Below are positions 1-7,271 of a DNA stretch of 64,000 nucleotides, piece by piece; the first letter of the stretch is position 1; each line of letters begins with the position of its first letter. This DNA is from a bacterium (GTDB lineage Bacteria > Vulcanimicrobiota > Vulcanimicrobiia > Vulcanimicrobiales > Vulcanimicrobiaceae), in the NCBI GenBank assembly GCA_021794205.1, contig JAJYRH010000008.1:24396-88395 (forward strand), written 5' to 3'. The translations under genes were made by a program, and so were the position numbers. The notes under the pieces are model-generated. The model saw only the letters and a program-made list of their open reading frames with translations. It searched no databases and was not told the DNA's origin.

Positions 1-1190
1 TGCGCGGCGGCATCGCTCCCGATCACCAGAGTACCAAAGCCGTCGCGCGAGCCTTCGAACGCACACTCTCTCGGAGCGGGACCCGATTTCTCGGAAACGT
101 TGAAATCGGACGCGACCTGAGCTACGAGGAATTGAAAGCGGCGTACGATCTGGTCGTGTTCAGTATTGGAGCGGAGATCGATCGGCCGTTGGGAATTCCG
201 GGCGAACACCTTCGCGGCGTCTACGGTGCGGCCGCATTCGTGGGTTGGTATAACGGACATCCGCGACATCGAGATCTCGATCCATTGCTCGATGGGAAAG
301 CCCTCGCCGTGATCGGTAACGGAAACGTCGCACTCGACGTCGTCCGCGTCCTCGCGAAAACGCTCGCCGAACTCGCCGACTCCGATATTTGCGCGCACGC
401 GGCGGAGCGCATCGGCGCCGCCCACCTGCGAGACCTCTACCTTATCGGTCGTCGCGGTCCGGTCGAAGCGAGTTTTACGCCGATCGAACTCGCCGAACTC
501 GGAGAGTTACAGCGCTGCGATATTATCGTCGATCCGGCCGCAGTCTCCGCCGAGGTCGGCCCCGAGGTGCCTGAAAAAGAAGTCAAAGTACGGCAACGGA
601 ATCTCGAGATTCTCCGATCGTTTGCAGCGCGCGTCGGCGATCCGAAACCGATGCGCGTTCATATTTTGTTTAATGCCGCGCCGGTTGCGGTGCTCGGCGA
701 AGAGCGCGTTACCGGGCTGATGTTCGAACGGACGCGCGTCGTCGAAGGACGCGCCGAACCCACGGGCGAGCGTTTCGAACTCCCCGTCGACACCGCGATC
801 GCTGCGATCGGATACCTCACCGGTCCGCTCCCGGGCGTTCCCTTCGATGAAAAGCGCGGCCGCTTCGCCAACGATGAAGGGGCGATCGAGCCGGGCGTCT
901 ACGCCGCGGGTTGGTGCAAGCACGGTCCGCGCGGCGTCGTCGGAACCAATCGCACCGATGCCGGCGTACTGGTCAAACGCATCGCCGAGGATTTTGCCGC
1001 CAATCCGCCTGCCGGCGGTAAGCCCGGCTCGCGCGAGATCGATCTGCTCCTGCGAAAACGCAACGTTCGCGTGGTGGAGTTTGCGGCGTGGAAGCGCATC
1101 GATGCCGCCGAGATCGCCCGAGCGCTTCCGCCGAAACCCCGCGAGAAATTCGTTACAGCCGAGGAGCTGCTTGCGGCTGCCGGCGATTGA
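1..1190 (+). CDS. fprA: FprA-type ferredoxin/adrenodoxin--NADP+ reductase, 5'-truncated by window edge
   Basis: Flavoprotein that would move electrons between NADP(H) and ferredoxin in the cytoplasm. The reading frame is open from base 3, so the gene begins outside the window; about 395 residues are visible, against roughly 450 in the family, so only the N-terminal FAD-binding stretch is missing. Visible signatures are a GGIAPDHQ segment, the dinucleotide-binding motif VIGNGNVALDV followed by IGRRGPVEASFTPIELAEL, and the C-terminal AGWCKHGPRGVVGTNRTDA motif that closes over FAD in FprA/adrenodoxin reductases. A TTG at 132 can be read as a start, but the good upstream match argues against it. 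The 3' end overlaps the convergent gene by 38 bases. The physiological ferredoxin partner cannot be told from the window. Confidence 0.85.
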   Translation, partial: RGGIAPDHQSTKAVARAFERTLSRSGTRFLGNVEIGRDLSYEELKAAYDLVVFSIGAEIDRPLGIPGEHLRGVYGAAAFVGWYNGHPRHRDLDPLLDGKALAVIGNGNVALDVVRVLAKTLAELADSDICAHAAERIGAAHLRDLYLIGRRGPVEASFTPIELAELGELQRCDIIVDPAAVSAEVGPEVPEKEVKVRQRNLEILRSFAARVGDPKPMRVHILFNAAPVAVLGEERVTGLMFERTRVVEGRAEPTGERFELPVDTAIAAIGYLTGPLPGVPFDEKRGRFANDEGAIEPGVYAAGWCKHGPRGVVGTNRTDAGVLVKRIAEDFAANPPAGGKPGSREIDLLLRKRNVRVVEFAAWKRIDAAEIARALPPKPREKFVTAEELLAAAGD

Positions 1191-1911
1191 CGACCCACCC
1201 GTTGACGGCTTGAAGTGCCTGAAGGGCGTCGCGATAGAACGCATCGGCATACTGCGTGTGCCCTAGCGCGTAGGAGCGCTCGACGAGGTTGATTTCAGCG
1301 AGAACGCGCCGCGCACCGACCGTGGTGGAGATCTCTCGAATGCGCTCGCAGTGCTCGGCGACCTCCTCGCGCACTCCGCGCCGCATCGCCGAACGTAGAT
1401 CGAGAAATAGTCGCTGCAATTCGGGCAGCGCTCGATCCTTCACGAAGCCGTAGGCGGCATCGGCATCCCCGCGAAAACGCTCTACGAAGCGATGGATGTC
1501 CGCCGTGAAGAGGCGATGCGGCAGGACGCCGGTAACCGCTTGCGTGCGTTGGTAGGCGGAGGCGGCGCGCGAAATTTGAACGATGTGGCGGTCGATCGAA
1601 CTTATCGCTCGTTGTAACCGGTCCTCGATATCCTGCGCGAGCTCGAGTGCACTCTTCGTGTCTTTCGTATCGTAGAAACGTTTGACGTCGTTGATGAGCG
1701 GCGCCAGCGCCTGCGATCCGAGACTCTTCCCCTCATCCTCGATCGCGCGGCAGAGCGCATGAACGCGCGCTCCTTCGTGCCGGAGAATCGCGCGCTCGAG
1801 GTTCGCGACATCGGCTTTTATGAATGGAAGTTTGCGGTTCCGGGCGTCGACCGCTGCGTTGAGTTCGATCGTTTCGCGCTCGGCCTGGCTCTCGTCGGTC
1901 TGCTGGAACAT
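1153..1911 (-). CDS. Helical protein with two degenerate HPt-like repeats (unknown function)
   Basis: A 252-residue, highly charged, all-helical soluble protein with no signal peptide. I do not recognise a named family. Two segments (about residues 35-100 and 150-230) have the spacing of histidine phosphotransfer four-helix domains, each with a small-residue turn (KSLGSQAL and TTVGARRV), but the position that should carry the phospho-accepting histidine appears to be Arg in the first and Glu in the second. A non-phosphorylatable scaffold is therefore a possibility; this is an inference from pattern, not a profile hit. The ATG at 1911 is preceded by GAGGGAA about 10 bases upstream. A longer open frame reaches 2067 but runs through non-coding tandem repeats and is not used. 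The gene is divergent from the BTAD regulator, so both may be controlled from the repeat region. Confidence 0.6.
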   Translation of the reverse strand: MFQQTDESQAERETIELNAAVDARNRKLPFIKADVANLERAILRHEGARVHALCRAIEDEGKSLGSQALAPLINDVKRFYDTKDTKSALELAQDIEDRLQRAISSIDRHIVQISRAASAYQRTQAVTGVLPHRLFTADIHRFVERFRGDADAAYGFVKDRALPELQRLFLDLRSAMRRGVREEVAEHCERIREISTTVGARRVLAEINLVERSYALGHTQYADAFYRDALQALQAVNGWVVNRRQPQAAPRL

Positions 1912-1970
1912 CACGATGGGTTCCCTCTGGTCGCTATCATGGGCGCACGGCGGATACGCGGGCGATCCGG

Positions 1971-2045
1971 GCGGCGCGTATCTCGCCAGCGGCGGCGCGT
2001 ATCTCGCCAGCGGCGGCGCGTATCTCGCCAGTGGCGGCGCGTATC
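1971..2045. repeat. 21-bp tandem direct repeat, 3.5 copies, between divergent genes
   Basis: Three full near-identical copies start at 1971, 1992 and 2013, followed by a partial copy at 2034. The core of each, GGCGCGTATCTCGCC, is an imperfect dyad with GGCG/CGCC arms. A 21-bp period equals two helical turns, so every copy faces the same side of the DNA, as in operator arrays. The array lies 46-120 bases upstream of the ATG of the BTAD regulator and just upstream of the divergent gene. Confidence 0.85.
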
Positions 2046-2090
2046 GACCCTTCTGAGTGCTTCTCAAAAACGAGCGAAAGGAGGCGTTGA

Positions 2091-4814
2091 ATGAGCGATA
2101 GGGGGGTACGCTATCGTCGCGAGGGTGCGATGCAGAAACCTAATTCCGCCGCAAGCGAGCTGCGGCGCGAGGATCGTGAAAAAGTCCTCGTCGTGGCAGC
2201 ACCCGCCGGGTTTGGAAAGAAGCGATTTGCTCGGGAGCGGGCAACGATCTCGTCACGTTCGCTCCTCCTTCGCTGCGCGCGCGGCGAACGCACCAAAGAG
2301 GTCCTCGCGCAGCTTCAAGAGGGGATTGCGAAGCTGCAGCCGGGCGGAAACTGGACGATCGTCCTCGAGGAAGCCGAACGCCTCGAGGGCGCGGGGCTCG
2401 CCGATGTGATTCGCGAGGTGCTTCCGCATCTCCATGCGGGAGCGCTCATCGTTACGACCGCACGCGCCTCTCCCGCGGAGTTCTCGGCGTTCGCTCCGAC
2501 CGAAGTGCGCGTCCTCCGCCGCTCGCGGCTGGTGGTTCAGGTCGAGGATTTTCCGCTCTTCCCCGCTTTCGCGGGGCTCGATGCGTCGACGCAATTTCGT
2601 ATCGCAATGTTCGCGCACGGATGGAGCTACCCGATGAAGATCCTCGCCGAGAAAATCGCGAACGAGACCGCACTGCCCTATCCCGCCGATTTCGGCGACG
2701 AGATGTGGCGCGAGGTCTTTGACTGGCTCGAGGCTGCGGTGCTCGCACCCTTGCCGGAAGATATTCGCTCGACTCTTTTAGCGGCAACGACGTTCGGAGA
2801 TCTTACCGTTCGCGATTTCGGCGACTTCGATGGAAGGTCGTCCGAAACCGTGACGCGCGTATGCCATGAATATCAGCTCGCCGACGACGTTCATGAAAGC
2901 GTACAGGTGTTGCCGCTGCTGCGTCGTCTCTTTCATCGGCGATACGGTGCCGAAATGCGCGAAATTGCAAACAGTACGCTCGGAACGACGGCGTCGCTTC
3001 GCGATGAATTACGGGCGATTCGCGGATTCATCGCAAGCGAGCAACTGGTCAAAGCGGGAGCGCTCGCCGGCGAGCGACACGTGCCGGATTTATCGGATTA
3101 CGCATATCCGGGGCTCGTACTCGAAAGCATGGAGGGAGCGACGCCGAATTTCGCTGGCTTTCCGTGGCTTTGGCTCGCCATGGTACCCGCGCGCCGTTCA
3201 TTTTGCGCCCCCGAGCAGCTCGCCGCCGAAGGGCTCGCAGTGCTGGAAAACGCCGAGAACGACGCGCGTCTGAACGTCGGCTTGCGGGCGGCGACTGCGG
3301 GCCTGCTCGCCGAATCGGGAAAACTCGATCGATCGTGCGAGCTGCTCGGCGAGATTCCTGAAGGTCGATGGGGCGAAGGCGCGCGCCGATACGTCGAACT
3401 CTTTATTGCGGTTCACGAAAAGCGCTACGACGATGCCTTGGTGTGGTACCGAAAAGGGAGAGCGTTCTTCGGCCGCTCTCCGGCATGGTTCGCGCATATG
3501 CAACGAATCGTGCTTCGCGCGCAAGAGGGCCGAGCGTTAGTCGGCGGGGAGGATCTGTTACTTGAGGATATGCTCGCATCGGCGCGATCCGGACATCTTC
3601 CGTACGCGGCGGGTGGGGCGATCGCTCACGCGTATTATCTCGCGTGGTTGCAGGGCAATATCGGCGATGAGGCGGCATACCACGCGGCACTCATGCGACA
3701 ACTCTATTGCGGTGGATCGCCGATGCTCTGGCGCGCCGCTGCCGGAAGCTATGGGATCGAGCTCGACGGCTCGGTAAAAAGCGAACCGATCGATGCGATT
3801 TTTGCGCTGCTGTTTGCAGCGGAACGCTCCGAATCGCAGAGAGATCGATGCGCCCTTATCGATCGGGCGATCGCACTCGCCGGCGAACGAGAGCTCTTTC
3901 GGCTGCAAGCCGCTTCCTATATCGCGCGCGCCCTTTGCGACCCGGAGAGCGCTTCTGGGGCACTCGCCGAGGCCGCACGACTGGCAGAGCGCGAAGGCTT
4001 TGAAGATCTGCGTCGTGGCATTGCGGTCTTCGCGCACGAGCGATGGGCGGAGCGTCCGCGATATATCCGTACCTTCGTCGAGCGCTTCGCACCGACGAAG
4101 CCGAAGCCGCGCGACGAAACGCGGCTGAACTTCGATATCGTGTCCGGACGACTCGCTTCACCCGACGGCACGACGATTCGAACGGCGGAGGGTACGGCGG
4201 CGCTCTTGGCGTTGCTCGCATCCGAAGGCGGCTCGGTTCGCCGCGAGCGCGCGATCGATTTGCTGTGGCCCGATCTCGATCCAGCAGCGGGATCGAATGC
4301 GCTTAAAGCGTCCTTACACCGGCTCCGTCGGCAACTCGGGGACGCCGGGGCCGTGACGCTGCGAGCGGGTGCGTTGTATCTTGGTGCGAACCTCCACGCG
4401 AATTTCGCGGATATTCTCGATTTGGCGGAATGCCGCGATCCGGCTCGCGATGGCGCGGCGATGGCTGCGACACTCGCGAAAATCTCCGAAGAGTCGTGGT
4501 CGTGGGCGCCGTGGGAGTGGTTTGAAGAACGCGCGCGGCGCATCCGCGACGCGGCGCGAGCGATGGGAACGATGCTGATCGCCGCGCAGAGCGCCGCCAA
4601 GGATTGGAATGCTGTCATGACGACCGCCCACGCGATGGTGAAGATCGAACCCTTCGATGAATTTCCGCACGAAGCGCTCGCCCGAGCGTACCTAGCGACG
4701 GGGAACGCTCCGCTCGCAGCCGAGGAGGTGCGTGGGTATGAACGGCTCCTAAAAGACGAACTCGGCCTCGAGTTGTCGGCGACTATGCGCGCGCTGCTCC
4801 ATGCGGAGGGCTAG
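2091..4814 (+). CDS. Large ATPase-type transcriptional regulator with C-terminal BTAD domain (SARP/LuxR-large style)
   Basis: A 907-residue cytoplasmic regulator. Near residues 36-46 is a Walker-A-like APAGFGKKRF; it resembles the STAND/MalT loop, although the usual Thr is replaced by Lys-Arg. A long helical TPR-like middle follows, with many paired alanine/leucine helices. From about 679 there is a winged-helix DNA-binding domain (containing RRERAIDLLWPDLDP and a LHRLRRQLGD recognition region), then a bacterial transcriptional activation (BTAD) helical domain to the end (KDELGLELSATM near the C-terminus). The ATG at 2091 has a strong AAAGGAGG eight bases upstream. Regulators with this order usually activate nearby genes or themselves; the upstream 21-bp repeat array is a candidate binding site. 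The target genes are not known. Confidence 0.82.
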   Translation: MSDRGVRYRREGAMQKPNSAASELRREDREKVLVVAAPAGFGKKRFARERATISSRSLLLRCARGERTKEVLAQLQEGIAKLQPGGNWTIVLEEAERLEGAGLADVIREVLPHLHAGALIVTTARASPAEFSAFAPTEVRVLRRSRLVVQVEDFPLFPAFAGLDASTQFRIAMFAHGWSYPMKILAEKIANETALPYPADFGDEMWREVFDWLEAAVLAPLPEDIRSTLLAATTFGDLTVRDFGDFDGRSSETVTRVCHEYQLADDVHESVQVLPLLRRLFHRRYGAEMREIANSTLGTTASLRDELRAIRGFIASEQLVKAGALAGERHVPDLSDYAYPGLVLESMEGATPNFAGFPWLWLAMVPARRSFCAPEQLAAEGLAVLENAENDARLNVGLRAATAGLLAESGKLDRSCELLGEIPEGRWGEGARRYVELFIAVHEKRYDDALVWYRKGRAFFGRSPAWFAHMQRIVLRAQEGRALVGGEDLLLEDMLASARSGHLPYAAGGAIAHAYYLAWLQGNIGDEAAYHAALMRQLYCGGSPMLWRAAAGSYGIELDGSVKSEPIDAIFALLFAAERSESQRDRCALIDRAIALAGERELFRLQAASYIARALCDPESASGALAEAARLAEREGFEDLRRGIAVFAHERWAERPRYIRTFVERFAPTKPKPRDETRLNFDIVSGRLASPDGTTIRTAEGTAALLALLASEGGSVRRERAIDLLWPDLDPAAGSNALKASLHRLRRQLGDAGAVTLRAGALYLGANLHANFADILDLAECRDPARDGAAMAATLAKISEESWSWAPWEWFEERARRIRDAARAMGTMLIAAQSAAKDWNAVMTTAHAMVKIEPFDEFPHEALARAYLATGNAPLAAEEVRGYERLLKDELGLELSATMRALLHAEG

Positions 4815-4856
4815 GGAGCGCGAGGAATTTGTTTGGAGAGCTGCAAAGGGAATCGA

Positions 4857-5066
4857 ATGGTTGATTTTCTGTTTAGCGGCACTGCCCGCGTCATTCGCGC
4901 CGTCATCGGCGCACTGCTGATTTTTTGGGCCTATCACTCGCTCGCGGGAATCGGGCGCGACATCATCGGCATCGTCGGCCTTATTTTCGTTCTCTCCGGG
5001 CTCGTCAATTTTTGCGGACTCGCACCGCTATTCGGGGGTCCGTTCATGAGGCGCGCCTCCAAATAA
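4857..5066 (+). CDS. Small DUF2892 (YgaP-like) inner-membrane protein
   Basis: A 69-residue protein with two hydrophobic helices (about 9-28 and 36-58) and the pattern GTARVIRAVIGALL, GIVGLIFVLSGLVNFCGLAPLFG. This is typical of the DUF2892/YgaP-type transmembrane domain found alone or fused to rhodanese domains. The cysteine in NFCGLAPLFG is conserved in the family. The ATG at 4857 is preferred over one 24 bases upstream because the purine-rich GCAAAGGGA sits just before it. Its 3' end overlaps the broken convergent phosphofructokinase gene by 39 bases. Function is unknown beyond membrane location. Confidence 0.75.
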   Translation: MVDFLFSGTARVIRAVIGALLIFWAYHSLAGIGRDIIGIVGLIFVLSGLVNFCGLAPLFGGPFMRRASK

Positions 5067-5732
5067 CGGTTCGAGTTTCCTGACGACGACGGCACCGAGC
5101 AGCCGCTCTACCTCGAGCGGATCGCGGAGTTGCGTTCCGTGCGTCATCGCGGTCGCCGCACCATCGGTGCTTCCGAGCCGAAGCCCTTCGGCAAACGGCA
5201 GGCCTTCGTTGAAGGCGATCGCCAGCGCTGCGACCATGGAATCGCCCGAACCGACGGTGCTGCATGCCGCGACCGCCGGTGGGCGCGCCTCCCAGGCTCC
5301 CTCGGCATCGAGGCCGATCGCCCCATCCTCACCGCGCGAGATCACCACGAAAGCCGCGCCGCGTTCTTGAAGTTCGTGTGCGGCAGCGACAACGCTCGCG
5401 GTGTCGGGTAGAGGTCGCCCCAGCAGTTTCTCCGCCTCTTCGAGGCTCGGGTTCACCAGAAGTGGGCGGGCGGCGAGTGCGTGGGCGAGCGGCGTGCCGG
5501 AGGTATCGACGATCGTGCGCATGTCGTGCGTGTGGAGCCATGCCACGAGTTCGCCGTCGAGTGCCCGAGGCGATGGATCACACGGCTCGCGTTCGCGCCC
5601 TTTCCTCCCGGATCGACGGCATCGAGCGCGCAGCGATTGATGCCGTCGATCCGGGAGGAGCGACTCCGCAGGGATTGCTGCGTCGATTGCCGGGTTTAAA
5701 GTGACGGTTCGAATGGTCGGGGCGCCGTTCAC
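5028..5732 (-). pseudogene. 1-phosphofructokinase (PfkB family) remnant, internal deletion plus frameshift
   Basis: The N-terminus (TIRTVTLNPAIDAAI) and the C-terminal half (TIVDTSGTPLAHAL, LLVNPSLEEAEKLLG, VISRGEDGA, STVGSGDSMVAAL with the catalytic Asp of the GxGD motif) are clear 1-phosphofructokinase/PfkB sequence. The open frame has only 234 residues where about 310 are expected. Between them the frame is wrong: the PfkB substrate-binding block DAVDPGGKGANASRVIHRLG can be read in another frame at about 5575-5645. After it roughly 80 residues of the sugar-binding lid and central sheet are absent. A 21-bp perfect inverted repeat sits exactly at the break. The GTG at 5732 starts 10 bases after the stop of the PAS gene, so the two were probably an operon. 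The product cannot be active. Confidence 0.85.
5603..5659. repeat. Perfect 21-bp inverted repeat with 15-base loop inside the broken pfkB gene
   Basis: Arms 5603-5623 and 5639-5659 are exactly complementary (left arm begins TCCTCCCGGATCG). The arm overlaps the coding block for the GGKG motif of the kinase, so one arm looks like an inverted copy of real coding sequence made during the event that destroyed the gene. There is no T-run, so it does not look like a terminator. Confidence 0.85.
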
Positions 5733-5741
5733 GCGTCGATC

Positions 5742-6191
5742 TCATTCTTCCGAACGCGTCCCCCGATGAGCGTTCCAAGAAGAATCGGCGAATGCTCGGT
5801 GCTGTTTGCTCGGCCAAGTGATCAGCAGTTGAATGCGCGGAGCATCGGGTGCTCGCATAAACGAAATGAGGACGCGTTCGAGGCCCCACGGAAAGCGGAA
5901 GCGGTAATCGAATTCGACGGTTCCATGGCCGCCCGGTGCGGCGAGCTCTGCAAACCGCCCGTGGAACTCCGCATCCTGCGTGCACGGTGCGACGTCGCGA
6001 AAGAAGTTGCGCCCGATCTGTGCTGGGGCGAGGCGTCGCGAATAGCCTGCTTCCGTTCGGTTGTAGCGAAGAATCGTCCCATCGAGATCGAGCGTGATGA
6101 TCCCAACGGGCAGCGCGTCGATCTCCTCGCGCCCCATCTCCTCGATCCGCTCGAGCAGAGCCCGGCGCTCGCTCTCCGATGTGGGAAGCAT
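5742..6191 (-). CDS. Photoactive-yellow-protein-like PAS protein
   Basis: A 149-residue soluble PAS protein. Residues 30-71 align without gaps, shifted by one, to photoactive yellow protein (PYP) from purple bacteria: LRYNRTE and GRNFFRDVAPCT match its ILQYNAAE and GKNFFKDVAPCT. The chromophore-site residues are kept: Tyr43 (PYP Tyr42), Glu47 (Glu46), Arg53 (Arg52) and the chromophore-anchoring Cys70 (Cys69). Ser51 replaces Thr50. The N-terminal helix and the C-terminal strands (RVLISFMR, IQLLITW) fit a lone PAS fold, with a 20-residue extra tail. PYP binds p-coumaric acid; no tyrosine ammonia lyase or coumaroyl ligase gene is in the window, so light sensing is unproven and binding of another ligand is possible. 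It lies directly upstream of the broken phosphofructokinase gene. Confidence 0.75.
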   Translation of the reverse strand: MLPTSESERRALLERIEEMGREEIDALPVGIITLDLDGTILRYNRTEAGYSRRLAPAQIGRNFFRDVAPCTQDAEFHGRFAELAAPGGHGTVEFDYRFRFPWGLERVLISFMRAPDAPRIQLLITWPSKQHRAFADSSWNAHRGTRSEE

Positions 6192-6314
6192 GATGTCGCT
6201 CTCTATCTGCCTCCGTTCGACGTATTCCTGGATGCAGGGGTTCGCTTAAATTCGAACGCGCTTGGCCTTCACGATCGAAGGACAGGGCGGGGGCGTCCAA
6301 GAAGGCGGCGTGTG

Positions 6315-7271
6315 ATGCGCACGTTAGCGTTGCTGCTGCTCGTCGTCGCCTTTTTCGTTCGAACGGGCGCTCTCTCGCTTGCGGCCTCCGCCGCCCCCGC
6401 CCCGCCGCACCTTTCATGCGCGGCCGTCATCGCTCGCTTGAAGGATCCCCGATTTGCCGCCCAGGCGAAGGGTGCCGGTGACCTTTTATGCATCGACGGC
6501 CCGATCGCCGATGTAAAGTTCGCGCCGCCACACGGACGCGGTACGAACGCCGGGAACGAGCACTACTTTCTGAACTACGGCGACAGCGTCTCGATCCGAG
6601 GATGTTCGCGTCCCGGGCCTCATCCTGTGGTGACCGTGCTGTCGATCGAGAACGTCCTTGCCGGAAAAGCTCCGGAGCCCAGCGACGAAGTCTCCTGCGC
6701 GTCCAAAACGTTCACCGCCCACAGACCCGAGAGTCCGCCATCGCCCTTCGTGGCTATGTTTAAGCGTTTTGCCGCGGTCATTTTAGGGCTTTTCAACGAC
6801 CACACGCTCTCGCTTACGACCGACGTTTCCCGTGGAGCAGAAGCGGCTCGACTTCGCTCGTCCTCGCTTTCAAATCCACAGTTCATACCTCAAACGCTCG
6901 ACCGGATTTCCATCGGTTGGGCGGGAGGCACGCCGCCCTTTCGGGTCGTTCTTTCCAGCCCTCGTGGAGCCGTCGCTACGCAGGTCGTCACCTCCGGGCG
7001 GTCGCTTATGAATATCCCGGTAGGGCTGTCGGCAAAGCGCATCGAGGTAACGATCGTCGATGGATCGGGTTCTCGCATCGATTGTGCGATCGAACGCTCG
7101 AAAGAGCCGCCGCACGTGCCATGGGCGTCGAGTTCCGAATGGAACGCCGCGTCGCTACTCCGTTATAAAAATCGCCATTGGCGCCTGTATGCATACACCT
7201 TAATCGCGCCCGATCGAGCGACGAATGTCGTGGCATCGCTATTGGCAGGGCGCTTGAGCGGTGAATATTAA
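6315..7271 (+). CDS. Exported protein of unknown function, first gene of the CHASE2/M48 operon
   Basis: A 318-residue protein with a clear signal peptide (RTLALLLLVVAFFV core, ending near ASAAPAPP). The mature part is mixed, with paired cysteines (LSCAAVI, LLCIDG, IRGCSRP, EVSCASK) and a C-terminal beta-rich module opening with a WAGGTPPFRVVLSSP strand. That reads like an extracellular beta-sandwich. No enzymatic motif is visible and I do not recognise the family. A hydrophobic stretch near residues 150-165 (FAAVILGLF) could be an internal membrane segment. The ATG at 6315 has GAAGGCGG upstream; a longer open frame from 5766 is antisense to the PYP-like gene and rejected. It overlaps the following CHASE2 gene by 11 bases, so the two are probably co-translated. 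It likely acts in the periplasm with the neighbouring sensor. Confidence 0.65.
   Translation: MRTLALLLLVVAFFVRTGALSLAASAAPAPPHLSCAAVIARLKDPRFAAQAKGAGDLLCIDGPIADVKFAPPHGRGTNAGNEHYFLNYGDSVSIRGCSRPGPHPVVTVLSIENVLAGKAPEPSDEVSCASKTFTAHRPESPPSPFVAMFKRFAAVILGLFNDHTLSLTTDVSRGAEAARLRSSSLSNPQFIPQTLDRISIGWAGGTPPFRVVLSSPRGAVATQVVTSGRSLMNIPVGLSAKRIEVTIVDGSGSRIDCAIERSKEPPHVPWASSSEWNAASLLRYKNRHWRLYAYTLIAPDRATNVVASLLAGRLSGEY

Noticed and set aside
1971..2045. CRISPR array
   Set aside because: Direct repeats are contiguous at 21 bp with no spacers and no cas genes nearby.
1912..2067. N-terminal extension of the HPt-like protein through the repeat array
   Set aside because: Encodes a repetitive ARYAPPL string from the tandem DNA repeats; the ATG at 1911 has a ribosome site.
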